Positions 21,801-37,900 of a stretch of 64,000 nucleotides of DNA are shown piece after piece (within the stretch, counting starts at the first letter, position 1; each line of letters begins with the position of its first letter). The DNA comes from Acridotheres tristis (Eukaryota > Chordata > Aves > Passeriformes > Sturnidae), in assembly GCA_037013685.1 (NCBI GenBank), contig CM072894.1, positions 12,601,449 to 12,665,448 of the forward strand, in the 5' to 3' direction. A model generated the notes under the pieces. The model was given only the letters and a program-made list of their open reading frames with translations, had not been told where the DNA came from and ran no database searches. Position numbers and translations under genes: made by a program.

Positions 21801-24800
21801 TAATACCATAATACACTTTACGAATATATTACCTAATAATACAAGTAACATAATGCTTTCCTCTCCTTACTTGTATCCTCTCTAACTTATTCTTTACCAG
21901 GAAGCAGAGCACCATCAGAGGTTTTGGCAGGCCATGAAGGTTTTGACCAGGTCTTTCACACCAATCTTTTAAGGTTCCTCATATTTGCTAGAATATAGGA
22001 ACAGTGAGCTCTAAAAGGCAAATCATTGCTGGATCATAAACTCTGATGGGTCTGACAGAGAAAGCAATAGTAGACCAGATGTAATAAGGTCTCTGTGGCC
22101 TCAAAAAGGCTGACAACTGCTATCACATGGAAAAATCACATTTGCTGTGCTGGTACCATTATGGGCAATTCACTGCATATAAGAGCTCAAAAAACAACCA
22201 CTGTTTAAAAGTACATGGATTACCAAGCAATTCATTCCCCTTTGGTAAATTAGGGAGTCGCACATAAACCCTGGATAAAGAGATACTTTCCACTGTGACA
22301 GGAAAGATGGTTGCATTCCTTCTTCACACTGATCTCTCACTGACTTTTCTAAAGAGCACAACTAATCAACAAACCTGAACGAACAGTTTCCAGTACTCTA
22401 AGACATAATGAAATAGTAACTATATTCTGAAATACGCCATGAAGCTGAAAACCCTTGAGGGGCTGCACTACACAATGTTTTGTCTTTAAAAATACACGTT
22501 TGTGTAGACACAACCTACACTCACTTCTCAACTAGTCCAGATGAAGAGAATAGGTCCAAAAAGAAAATTTTCTTTAAAATCTCCAGGATATTTAAAATTC
22601 TACATAGTTTATAAATGATGAAAGGTGCCATGTGCATTCACAATATCCTTGTCTTCATTACATAGATCATCTTCTTGTCTATGCTATTAAAATTCAATAT
22701 ATACTTCTTTTTTCCCATCTGATTCATCTCCCTTAGAACAGAGGTAACACAATAGAAAAATGGCACTCGCTGGAATCACTTTCTGATCGAAATTATTTGT
22801 CCATTTCTGCATAATTGAGCACAAGAATCCCAGTTTTGAATGACAAAAACAGGTGCAAAAATGGTTAAGTCTAGGCTGTAATTTCACCTATTATTTCCTG
22901 CACATAAAAAGGCAAGCAACAATTAAAAGGAAGTAATAGAAATTAAGCTTTGAATATTAAAACAAATAGGCCAACTGGTTTTCCTTCAGGCATATAAGTT
23001 CAAGGCAGTGGAAGAAATTAACTGGGGGAAGACTAAAACATAAGTTAATCACATGGTAAGTAGAAAAAAATGCTTAATTGATCTTGCCACTCATCCTGCT
23101 TCCTTCCATCCTGTACAATACACACGTAAAAAAAGACTTAAAGACCAATATCACGTTTAGTGTGTTGTTGTTCATTTAGCTATTGTTATAAAAACGATGA
23201 TTTGTTCCCTTTCACCCCCATTCTTCAGGAATCAGTTAATATGCCAAATCGCAGAAACAACAATTACAGCTGCAACTGGTAAGTCAAAGAGATCTTTAAA
23301 ACAAAAAATAAAGGGTATGCCAAAATGACAATGTGTGTGCTCTAACTTACACAAAAATGCATGAAAATATTTTTGGTGCTATACTATTTCTGGCAATTGC
23401 AGAACAGTCACATTCCTCTGCTTGTGTGCATCATACAGAATAAAGAAGTACAAGAGATCATAGCACAGAAAGGGTTGCACCAGAGCTGTTCTCATTCAAG
23501 TAATCTTCCCTGTTTTACCAATGTGGGGATAAAGAAACAGACAGGGAATTATATAATTTTTGAATCATTATTAAAAGAAATGGCACTTTCAGACCACATA
23601 TTTTCCCTAGAGAAACTACATGATGCAGCAGACACACTGATCAAAATGCTGTATTTTCAAAACACAACAGAATGATAGCCACAGTTTGATGTGCATTCCA
23701 TTCACTTCGACAGGAGTTGGAAAATCTAAACCTATTCAGTTAAACCAGATTCTTTCTGTAACATTCACCATCCTCTAGAAAAAAGCGTTACACAGTTTAA
23801 AATCCAAATGCACCTTAAAGAACACTCTAATCACTGGCCACTCCACAGACTGTGGTAATTAAGCAAATCAAGATCTTCCCCCGGAGTTTTGGAATCAGCT
23901 CCTTACTTAGCTGCTACATTGTCAACAGCTGGCATGAATTACTAGGAACATTTGGCTAACTGGATAATAAGGAGGACAGTCTGTGGTTGGTCCAAATTTT
24001 ACTTCACTGATCTGTTTCAATATATATTAAAAAAATCTCATTAGAGCCTGCTTTTATTTTTCCTTAAAGGAGTAACAACCCCACAAATATTGGGTTTTCA
24101 ATTATTTTCCCTTGTAATGCTGTAACCGTATAACTCTCAGATGTTGCATGGGCCAGTGTAACCAAAGATCCAGTTCTCTACAATTTAATAATGCTTTTTT
24201 GCAACACTGATTCATCCTTATACATATCACATCTCAGTTGCTGTGGCAAAGGCTTGCTACTCTGAATGTATTTTTCTACTTGGTAGCAATTCATAAGCAC
24301 AGATCACAGTAACAAAACACCCAAACTCTGATCCCATCTATCTTACTGAAGAGAAAATATTCGTGAGACCAAGCTTTCCTCAAGCTCCAGCTTTATTACA
24401 AGGTAAAGCCAAATTAGATTATTACAGACCCATGCAACCAAATGCCACCCAGTGTGACTTTATTACATTATTGCTTTGTGCCCATGCTGTTATCAGATTA
24501 TCTCCAGCAAATCCACATAAAAACCCAGTTCTAGTGGAGTAACACACTCAAAAATGGTTTTGTGCATGGGTTTCTAGTGGGCCCAGCTTTCAGATGCATC
24601 TTTACCACAGGAAGCTGTGGGGAGTGGGTACATTTACTAGGTGGTCCTTCTTTTCCTTTCAGCAGGTAACAGGGAATCTAAAGAGAACATTTCAGATTAC
24701 AGTCCCTGGAGAACTGCTCAAAGCAAGAACAAGTCTGATATAAAGCAATTACCGTATTATTGCCAGGCATTAACAAAATCCCCAAGTATTCAGGTAAATT

Positions 24801-25088
24801 CTGCATGCATGTTACACCACCAGGGCACTCAGTTACAGCTGTCCTTGAAAAATACTGGATTATCCACTGCTTTTCCTTCCAAAAACAAACATTTAAAGTG
24901 CTGGCATTTTTCTCCTCTTTGATAAAACAGTACTGTAACTTTTGAGGTAGCAGAGGATTAGTCCGATGTAATATCATGGCTAAAGCTGAAATCAAACAAA
25001 AAAGCTAAACCAATTTTATTTTTTTTTTAATCTTTGTTGAGACTATTCTCAGACACCTCATGAATTCTAACAAGCATTGTGCTAGCAT

Positions 25089-25149
25089 CAACATCTGGTA
25101 GCTTAGTGGGATGGTAACTCACACTTCTGCTGTAAGCTACCAGATGTTG
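25089..25149. repeat. Perfect 17-bp inverted repeat, 27-nt spacer
   Basis: The left arm, 25089-25105, reads CAACATCTGGTAGCTTA. The right arm, 25133-25149, is its exact reverse complement. One mismatch outside the arms is followed by two more pairs (25086-25087 with 25151-25152). The spacer can form a further small GTG/CAC stem. The foldback could form on either strand and in the PARD3B pre-mRNA. Such a perfect stem at this spacing is unlikely by chance in 64 kb. It may be a remnant of a small inverted-repeat element or a precursor-like hairpin. I recognise no known family. Confidence 0.85.
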
Positions 25150-26994
25150 CTGAAGGGCTTTTTAATTTAGATGGGCTGGTTCCATAAATTTAGGTAAGGT
25201 ATTTCAGTAATTCTCATTTGTATGATGTACTTAATTGAGATAACAAGGAACACAGAGCAGTATGAGAATGCCCACATCATGACTGTTACAGAGAGGGCCA
25301 TCACTTGTGCATCACTCCTTCACAGAGAAAGCAATCTACGAGAAGGTCAAGCTAGCAGGATAAATGTGGCTACTTCCTGGATTTCAATCATGCCAGTCAT
25401 AAGTAAATCACCTTTTGAAAGGTAGTTAATCCTTGCTGTAGAGACTAGAATTTATTATCACACAATTGTGGCAGGTAAAAATTATAAACAGCTTTTAGAT
25501 TCTTCCAATCTCATATACCCACACACTGCTGCAGTGATTTCCAGCAGAATTTGCACTATGACAATACACAATAATGTATAATGTTGGGGCAAAAGGAGAG
25601 AAAAGAGAAGAAAAAAGTACATTTTTAAAGTAATGGGCTTTATAACTTAAAAAACACAGAAGAAAACACTGCTACTGGGTAGCTTTTTCAAAAAGTAAGC
25701 TCTTACTTAGAAGAGCTGGTGAATGAAATTATACATAGAATAGATAATTTAATACTTTAAGATTCAGAAACTTCCTTCTGATCCACACAGACACCAACTC
25801 TACAGCTCAAGGCTTACTCAGCAGAGCAATGCAATGAGCAGCTTTGTTGCTTTGAAAATCATTGACAACAAATGCCCAATTACAAGGTTGAAAATTGCCA
25901 TTACGGTCCTTAAAGATTACACAATAAAAGAGAAAAATGGATACAAAAATAATTTTGCTATAATGCTTCATAACTGCTCACAAGAAAAAGTGGGCACCAG
26001 CAGCAGAAAAGACTCACATGAGAGAACTTGAATGCCCCTCCAGCTCCCTACCCTATCATAGGCAACCCCTGACCTCAGCAAGGTCCAACTGGTAAGAGGG
26101 AAACAAGAGGAAAACTGTCAGCAATGTTTTGTGAGGAAACACAACGGAGGATTTCTATAGAAGATCCTAACAACAGTCTAAAAGAAAAGCAAGAAGGCAG
26201 CATCTTAAGAAAAGAATGAAGGTGGTGTTCGTTGAAGGAGATAAAATGACACAAAAGCAGGAAATGCTGTCCTTCCCTTATCCTGCGGACTTAATGAAAG
26301 GTCAAGTATAGCCATCAATCAAGATAAGGAAGTGGCAACCAAAGAAATGACCTTCTCTGAGGGGAAACGAGCATGTATCAGATAGCACTTTTACTCTGAT
26401 GCAGTTCTCTGTATGAGAGAAAAGAGAACACAGTTTCATGCCAGTGTTAATAAAACAAAAGTGAAAATTAAGCACTTGAGATGCAAAAAAGACAAGCAAA
26501 ATTCTATTTAAGTCAAAGGCGAGCAGCCCAGGAAAAGCTTGCTTCCAAAATTTTTGAGGAGTGCAGCAGACTTTTATTCCTCCTGCAGCTGGGCATCTGG
26601 CTTAGGAGACAGCTCCTGGGGGAAGCTCACTAGTTTGTTACTGCTAAGCTTCAGGCTCATTACATGCACTTTGCATTTCTGGTTTAAAGCTTGTTGCTTT
26701 TCTGAAAGGGAATAATCCATTTTTAGTTATGCTTGACCTCACACTTACAAAATTAACTTACAGTATTCCCCTGAGAGTTATGCTTACGCTGTCATTTTTG
26801 GGGATGAAAAATCAGATTGTGTGGACTTGCATCGATAGTAGATAAAGATCAAATATCCCTCAAAATCAAATGTAAGTATAAATAGTTCTTGGAACCAAGC
26901 CTTATGTGACTGACTATCTTTTGCTGGCATTTCTCAGCTGATATAATTTCTGTATCTTGGGCTAGTTTTTAACCATGGATTTGTTTCAAAATCA

Positions 26995-29664
<2,670 letters not shown>

Positions 29665-30020
29665 CTTTTTTCAGGTCTATCTTTATTTTCTTTGCGTTTC
29701 TCTTATTGCCAAAGCCCATAAGTGGAGACAGTGAGGGAGAAGAAGGCTTTCTACCCAGACGTGGGAGGTTGGGGCTCTTAGCTTGTTGCAGTGTTCCCTG
29801 TACACCTGACTCCAAGCTTGCTCCAGAAATATTAATTGTTTTCACAGCAGGTTTTGGATGAAGAGGAGGTGGAATTTTTGTTTTTGTAACTCCTTCTTCA
29901 TTATTCAGCATACAAAGAGGAGCAATAGCAGACTTCTCATACTGTTCTCGGTTATATGGAGGAAGGACTTCCAAGACGACACTTGGAAATTTCATTGCCT
30001 GACGGAAGATGTCCTGAGCC
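29665..30020 (-). CDS. PARD3B: PARD3B exon: end of PDZ1, linker and start of PDZ2
   Basis: The largest exon here, 356 nt, encodes joined residues 95-212. It starts AQDIFRQAMKFPSVVLEVLP, which closes PDZ1 (helix 2 and last strand). It then runs through a Ser/Pro/Lys-rich linker of about 85 residues, likely disordered, and ends KKIKIDLKK, the first strand of PDZ2. The conserved island RKPSSPSLSPLMGFG sits in the linker and has several possible Ser-Pro phosphorylation sites. The acceptor ends TTCTTTTAAAG and the donor is GTAAGT. The exon begins in phase 2 and ends in phase 1, joining to the next exon as G plus GT (Gly). Skipping it alone would shift the frame. The middle of the linker differs a good deal from the mammalian form, as expected for a disordered segment. 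Confidence 0.96.
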
Positions 30021-33000
30021 CTTTAAAAGAAAGGTATGAAAATTCATATGACAAACTAGAAAATTTTGGCAAAATTTGAAGTTGTTTACAGATAAGATGA
30101 AAATTTATCTTATGTTCATATCTACAGCATCCCTTTTTTAGAAACGTATACATGAAATAAGATTCCAAAACTACAGCACTTCCTTACATTTCAAGTAGGA
30201 GCAGCATATCTGCTGGAATTCCTAAGCTGCTAGGAAAACACATCAGTCAGAATAAACTAACATTTCTTCAAGTAGAACATCAGAAAGGGAAGTTCTGATG
30301 GCAAAAGCTCATCAAAAGACCGCTGAAGTTACAGCTTGCTGCTTTTTTCAAGTGCTTGCTTGTTACGCATTTTATTGTTGGCATAGAGGCACACCAAGCA
30401 CTCATCACCAATTGTTCTGGTGAATACATCTACTCTAAGCAAGCTCAACTTTCAATTTTTTACAAATCCAGTCTAATTGCTCCTCAGATTCCTTTGTAAT
30501 CCCTAATGCAACTTCTGGCTGATTCCACAGCAATAAAATAGGATGGGAGTATGGGATACATTAGAAAGAAAACTGGTGATCAAAACGATGCAATTATTTG
30601 TGTTTCAACATAAATGGATAAATAAATAGGTCAATATCACCCACATCTTTCAAGCAGTAACTTTTTGCTAAGTGGATATGCAGACTTCACATAATCAATG
30701 TTTTTATAGATGTGCTCAAATGCAACACCAGAAACTGTGTTAGAGCATTTAATGGAGCTACTCTCCTTGATAGTGATAGGGCAATGGAGAACGGTTTTAA
30801 ACTAAAAGACAAAGATTTAGGCCAGACATTAAGAAGAAATTCTTTACTCAGAGGGTAGTGAGGTACTTGAACAAGTTGCCCAGAGAAGCTGTGGATGCCT
30901 CAACCCTGGTAATGCTCAAGGCCAGGCTGGATGGGGCCCTGAACAACCTGATCTAGTGGGTGACATCCCTGTCCAAGCCTGTGGGGCTGGAACAAGACAA
31001 TCTTTAAGGTCCCTTCTGACCCAAACCATTCTATGATTCTGTGATACCCTGGTAATGTCACTGTGCTCAGATTCCCATGTATTGTAAGGCAATTAAGACA
31101 AACTGGCCCAAAAGAACTGTTCATAAAGCCTTCCCTGGATTTTGAATAACCTGTAGATTTGGTCAATCAAGCTATGTTACAAACCTTGGATTCTAAAGGA
31201 ACAAAGGAGACTTCCCTGTTCTTTGTCATCAAATGACACAGAAGCAAAGACACTCACACTCAGTGACTCCGAGAAATCAAGCAGGAAAAGAACCACTTTA
31301 TTTACATTTCATGTCTATTTATAGAATTCCAACAGTGATCATGGATTGGACAGTGAGGATAATACCACCCCATAGGTCCCATCAACAGTCCATCAATTCT
31401 CTCTTCCTCCAAAGAGGAATGCAAAACATTCATTGTTTACAAGATCAGAGTGTGAGAAACTGCAAGAAATTATCTGTCAACAATCAGAAGGCTGAACACA
31501 AGGGCAACACTTATGTTTTCCTCTCCCACCTTCTGTTGAAGTGGACTGATTTTCTTCCATACTGTAGAAGACCATTTGAGCACAAACAGAAGAAGTAGCT
31601 TAAGCATGTTTTGACAATGAAAAACAGAACTTCTGCTTAGCTGCACTGGAGCAAGAGAGGAAGTAATGGCTACATTAAATTTTAAATAAATCATGGAGTC
31701 CTTCTAAGAATATTGTACTTATCTCCTACCCTTCTGTGGTGTGTTTGTCAGTCTGAGTATTTTACTGAAGTCTTGGCTTTGGATTTGCATTCAAGTTATG
31801 TAACAGGAATCAATGTTGAAAGTACTTCTGAAAGAATTTTTGTTTTTTTACACTGACACAGGAAGGAAGGCACTGCAAATATAAACACACCTACTGGTTT
31901 CCCAGATGAACAGAGCTGCACAGTACATCCACCTTGCAGCTGTAGGTGGTGGAAGGGAGAGGCTGTTTTGAGAGGGTTTTCCGTAGCACGAAGACATTAA
32001 AGTCAAGAGTCAGTCCCAATGGATACTGCTGTGGAAAAGAACCATCCTTGCCACACTGAGTGTACGAGCATCAAGAGTCAGAATAGTAACGTTCATTGAC
32101 AGGTGATGCTGCCAGAGAGAAACCTCAAACTTGGAAAAGAAAGGCAGCAGGGAGAGTGCTGTAGGAAGGCATTCTTTTAGCATGGCCCTCAAGGGTTCTG
32201 TTTCAGAGCTGTAACAGACTGTGCCCCAGTGTGTCTGCAGAGTTACATGTTATCTGTTCACCTACAGCCTGTCCAAGCGCTCAAAGACAGACCCTTACCC
32301 TGATAGAAACCATGGCACACTTCCAGCGTAAAGGATGTAAAATTTTAACTGTGTTTCTTTCACACCCCATGTTCATCATTGCAAGTAGCCACTTGGTCAT
32401 ATGTTACAAGGTAATTTAATAACTCTGTTGCAAAAGATTAATATTCAAAATATATGCAAAAGAAAACATAAGATCTCCTTCAAACAAAAATTAGTGGTAA
32501 TCACTCAAGACATCCTATGGGAAAGTCTAAATGCAGTCTTCAGGGGCAAAATAACTGGCTGCACTTCAAAGGGAAAATATAATGAATGGAGAAATTTAGA
32601 TTTCTTGAGACCCCAAGTGCATACTTTAAAGAAATAAGGGAGCCAGTTAAAAGAGGTGCTAGAAACTCTGCAGTACAACAAAATGTAATTGACTAGATTA
32701 GCAGCAAATGAAAAAGCAGACCAACAGTCCCAATATACAGCTATTATAAACATGGGAATACAAAAAGTAGGCTGCTCCAGAAGAAGCAATGGTCAGGAGC
32801 AATACTAGAAGGTCTCTGCTGAAAACAGAAAGTGTAACAGTCTAAGTGTTAAAACAGGTTTTAGAAGGGTTATGAAGAAATGTCAATTTGAAACTAGCGA
32901 ACAAATTTTCCTCTTAAAGGAGAATCTGACTGCTATTTCTGGGTCAACAGTCATTGGAACAATACTTTGTTGTATCTTTTACAATTAGTGGATTTCTGTA

Positions 33001-34783
33001 ACCTGGATATTTGTCAGGTTTGTACGGTTATGTCATGCAAGATGAAAAGTAAAAGAATGTTCATGGAGAATAGTTTCAACCTGGAAACAGTCAGTCTTCA
33101 GCCATTCTCCAGAGCCAGGGAAGAGAGATGATGTAGAAAGGTATTTTGGAAAACAATTCAGCAGAACAATGCAAGACTTGGGAATAGGCTAGAGCTCATC
33201 TAAAATGTTCATCCCAGTTCCCAAACTGACATTGAGCCCTCAATACCCGTATTCTTTCTCCTCAGATCCAATGCCACTGCAACTACACTACTTGGCTTTG
33301 CAACATAAGGAAACTTAGCCTAACAAAATTAGGCTCTGCTCTGCATCACCTTTAAGTCACTTTTCTCTCTCCCAACGACAGAGAGTCTAACAAGACTGGT
33401 CTCTCTAAGCTAACTCTTACAGTTAATAGTTCTTCCAACTCCCAAAGCTTCACACAAGCTTTTAGAAAGTAAGCATCCTGCATGTCACATTTTGAAGGAA
33501 AGCCTGACAGAGAATTAGAAAATTTCCTAAAGTATTTCAAACTGCCCCAAAATCTAGTAACTTTACAGAAAAACATGCAGAGTCCTCCACTCCACAAAAA
33601 CCTCATGGGCTGAAAGCCTTTGGAGATCTAGTTACATTCAGAAGAAAACACAGAGGAGACAACACATTGTAAAGAAAGGATCACATATGATTTTGAAAAA
33701 AGAAGGTTTGGTTCAAGTAAAACTTATTTGCAAAATTTCATTACAAAACTGCACAGTGGGGCAATGAACATTTTAATAAGATACGAAAAATTATGTTCTG
33801 CTAAAATTGATATCTTATTTAGGAATTTCCACGGATGGAAGAGAATGGCACGCACTATAACACAGTACAGTGCTTTTACCACCAAATAGGCAGAAAGCTG
33901 TAACTGAAAAGCTTTAAGGAGGGAAAAACCAGAGTCTCAGAAACAAGAATACCTATGCTACAGAACTACACTGGATTAATGAAAACTTATTTTGCAAATA
34001 TTTATTCCTAACTGTGAAATTATGTATTTGATTTTAGTCTAGAAGCCTTGAGCATTTGGCTTACTGTCTAGAATGTTAAGCCTCGACTCCCTTGACATCT
34101 CCATAGGTTTTTGTTGTATTATAAACAATCAATCAGTTGTCTAAACATATGGATTAAAAGCAGAAACAAATTGCTATTTAATTACTATAGCAAGTATCTA
34201 TGAAATTTGAGAGGCTATTCTTTTGTGCAACAATGCCACATTAATTCATAGATGATCAAAACAACCTGTTAGTTAAAAATATTTGAGATAGATAATAAAT
34301 GTCAACAGACTTTTAATAAAAGTCATAAGAAGTGAGACTTTCCATTTAGCTCAAGTAATCATAGTTTGACAGTAGAAGTATTTTTTAAAAAATTAATGCT
34401 CAAAAAGCTGCAGCACAATAAAAAAATCTTATTTAATTTGCAAAAGAACATTAAACACCACGCTGTGATGTTGACTCATTCGGAAAGTCTTATGAAGAAA
34501 ATATTACAAAGAGAATATAGTAAAAGTAACAGCAGAACTAGAAAGGGAAGATAGCAATTACAGAACCTAATGCTATTAAATTAAGAAAGCACAGCAAATT
34601 CACTAAAACGCCTCAATTTTCACCTTATTTGGAGGTTTCAGAAAGAAAATAATGAAGTTTCTGTCACATATCAATTTTCTAGGCATTTTTTCTAAAGTAA
34701 GTATTAATCCCTTTACAAATCACTTAAACACAGCACTGTATAAAATTTTGGCTAGTTAGAAGTATTATTAAAGCAGCACTTAC
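30021..34783 (-). other. PARD3B: PARD3B intron within PDZ1 (second)
   Basis: A 4763-nt intron that splits the Gln codon of FAQAQD. It contains a CR1 3' tail at 30764-31046, oriented opposite to the gene. A 121-codon plus-strand frame at 31233-31598 has no family resemblance. The rest is AT-rich and featureless to my reading. Confidence 0.9.
30764..31046 (+). mobile_element. CR1 LINE 3' tail
   Basis: This about 280-bp CR1 end in plus orientation is opposite to the host gene. It shows the familiar CR1 run: GGTTTTAAACTAAAAG, AAGAAATTCTTTACTCAGAG, TTGCCCAGAGAAGCTGTGGA, AAGGCCAGGCTGGATGGGGC and AAGGTCCCTTCTGACCCAAA. It ends in CATTCTATGATTCTGTGAT, the short ATTCTATG-type repeat that closes avian CR1 copies. 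There is no coding capacity. Its presence is the best single pointer to a bird genome. Confidence 0.93.
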
Positions 34784-34909
34784 TGTGCAAAGGTTTTATC
34801 TGTAAGGTCCACATGGTTTATCTTCACAATGCATTCATTTTCATGGAAAAGACCATCACGCCTAGATCTGCTGTTTTCTTCAATGCCGCGGATGAAGAGT
34901 CCCAGCATC
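34784..34909 (-). CDS. PARD3B: PARD3B exon: middle of PDZ1
   Basis: This 126-nt exon encodes joined residues 53-93 with split codons on both sides. It begins MLGLFIRGIEENSRSRRDGL and continues FHENECIVKINHVDLTDKTF. It supplies the central strands of PDZ1 and the start of its second helix. The text is close to the mammalian PARD3B segment and clearly different from PARD3, which has a LVKRLEKGGKAE-type sequence here. The acceptor ends TGCCTTTTAG and the donor GTAAGT is near consensus. Phase is 2 at both ends, so skipping is frame-neutral. The last codon is completed across the intron as CA plus G (Gln), giving FAQAQDIFRQ with the next exon. Confidence 0.96.
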
Positions 34910-37900
34910 CTAAAAGGCAAAACATAGGTGAAAAATATCCTTATTGTGCTGATATGGATTTATGGCAACTAAAGCTAGATATTAATCTCTACTGTGTATG
35001 AAATTATAGAAAGACTGCCTCTCTATCTATGAAATGCTTAACCTAGAGAAGGGTTTCAGCTGACTTATTAACGAAAAAGGAGGGGATTCCAAAAAATACC
35101 ATGAAAAATTGCTGCACACTAATGCTTTACTACTTGCTAGAACTTGGGGACCATTAAGTCCTGTAGGTCATACTTGGAGAAACAGAGGAAAATACCTAGA
35201 TCCCTCTCTAGTTAAAAATGTCAGTGTAGCTTATGCAATGTTTTTCTGCCACTGCTTCAAAGAAAAGCACAAACAGATTAAAAGTAATCTTCTGCCTTGA
35301 CTATAATAAAATATACAAAAGTTAGAATGAGACATAAAGTAACTGACTTTTCTACTTCTGAAAGCATCTCTGAAACTTTACTTGCTTTGATACAAGACAG
35401 CGATACTACTCATCCATGTGGCAGCACAGCAGCATCAACACCTAAGCTGTCGGTTAACAAGGTAAGTGCAAGGGAAAACAGAGGTGCAGCACAGAATAAT
35501 GCAATAAGTGAGCCAGTGTGGGTGGTGCAAAATTCCAGTGTCAATAGCTCTGCTGGGAGTGCTAGGCTAGTCCGGACCTACCTGGAACACCTCTGTATTG
35601 CAAACTATAATTTAACATAGCTATATTCAATGATACCACTACAGCGTCCAAAAAGTCCTGACAACTGTGAGCTTGTGAAGAACTTTTATAATCAATCTTT
35701 GTCCACTAAATTTCCATACCACTTCAGCATCAAAGATGGTCATCAAAGATGGCCTTTAGAGATCATTTTCTACTGGTTATACTCCATAAAATATTAATGT
35801 GCAATTTTCAACGTGCCAGCACTCCAATCACAAAACAGAAGTCCTGTATTTTTGTCTCAGATTTATGACTGCCCCTCATATCTAAGTCCATTCAACAGAT
35901 TCACAGTATGCCATTAACTATTTGAAGTGATACTATATTCACTGAGCATTTGATTTTAGATTTACTAAGAACATTTTAAAAATTGTACTTCTGTCCTATC
36001 AACTAAGTGAAAAATTAGTTCCTACTGAATGTTAGTTCTTTGAAAAAAGTGATTTAATAGCATAAAGATTCTCTTGTAATGAGTTTTATCCTTCCCTAAA
36101 GAATTAAAAAGGGCAATGGTGGTGAGGGGCGACAGTCCTTTTGATGACATCCAACTAGTGGCAATCAAAACCCTTAACCCTAAGAACTAATTAAATGTTA
36201 AAATGCAAACCAGTAAAAGTACAGAAATAAATGAAATTACAAATTAAGTTGGTTGCTCACTAATCCCATGTGCTTAGATACTGCATTGATACAATGCAAT
36301 ATGATTGCTTATTTGTCTGAAACTTGTGTGTTCTGTACTGCCCACATGGCTTGAGTTACATAGACTGAGGCTTGAATTCATTCCTCCACTACTTTTTTCC
36401 ACAGCCTAAATTTAGCATTTTAATGCACTATTAAATTTTAATTTCCTGTTTTGAATGATATTTAAGTGCAAAAAAAAGGGGGAAAATTATTTCTATTACT
36501 TTTGTAGTTCCTGTATAAGCTAAGATTTTGTAAATTAATATGATGTTTTAATGACCTGTAGAAAAACTTTTGCCTGCAGCAGCACCAGGCTAAAGCCAGC
36601 ATTATCTTATTAGAAGTTAACTTTATGATTGAAATACCAGACCCAGTTAGTCATGACCAGCACGTCCTCATAAATTCTATCATGTCACAAAGAAACAAAA
36701 GATGTTTTTCTGTACTTTCTCTTGTTATGATCAGTTACAATTTATACACTAGTCTCAGACTAGATTAAAAAAGAGAGTCAAGCCGTTTAAGTCAGTCCAG
36801 TGTTTCAACTTTAAAGGTATCAGTACAGTTCTGCCAAGGGTCACTAAAATGGAAAGACAGCTACCTAAATAACCAATAGGCTATCTGTCAAAGACCCCTC
36901 CACTTCAGCAGATCCCCAAAAGCATTTATAAATAAGGACATATTAACATGAATACAGTGTAGACCAAGGAACATTTCTTCTTGCAGGTCTTTAAAAGCTG
37001 CACTCAACAGTAATACTTGAGTACAAAACTGCATTTCAGTCACAACAATTACTGATTTTAATAGCTTGTAATTTCATCAAAATTGTTTTACTGAAAGACT
37101 TTGAAATACAGTGTATGCACTACAACCTTTATGGCATGCCTGTATCAGAGAGCTCCGGTCTGCAGTTCAGAGTAACAAAGTGGCTCTCTCAAGACAAACA
37201 GGCAGCCCACAAACCAAGGACACAGCTCGGATCTCTGACAGTTGCCATCGAAGACCAACCTTTTTCTTGAGATAGTGATGCCATTTTTACAGGCAGCAGA
37301 TGGACATCTATTTTCCCTTTTGGTAAATAAAACAACCTGAATTAATCTGTGTCCACTTACAAATTCAGATTTTGCCAAGAAAACAGATACCTTTGAAGGT
37401 AATTCAATCCTTCACTTTCTCTGTCCTACATGAAAGCTGACAAGTAAAGAAACATTTAAGAATTAGAGAATTTTTACTTTTGCAATAATTGGCTTTGTGT
37501 AACAGGCAGCCATTTTACTATAAAGTAGTGTCATTTACAGCTCTGGCAATTTCCCATCTCTTATTCACGGCTGCCAGTGTCAAATTAACTCTCTGGCTAA
37601 GCCTCTGTATGTCAAATTTCAGCTTAGATTTTTTTTTTTAACACATCCAAGTTACATAGCTTGGAAAACAGCTATAATGAAAATGCTGACGCAGTCTTAA
37701 CTACAGCACATCAATATGAGCACGCTGCTATAATAGGCTTTTGTGATCTCGACGGACTTCGTTAAATCATTTATAATTAAAGTAATTGTATTGTGACAAA
37801 GAAAGGTTCATGGTATAGAGCACATTTTATGAATGCTATGCAATCAAATCTGAAAGATGACTTGAAAAATATGAGGTATGAGCAGGAAAGCAATTCTTTT

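Noticed and set aside
31233..31598. 121-codon plus-strand open frame
   Set aside because: Chance length, no recognisable motif, lies in a PARD3B intron.
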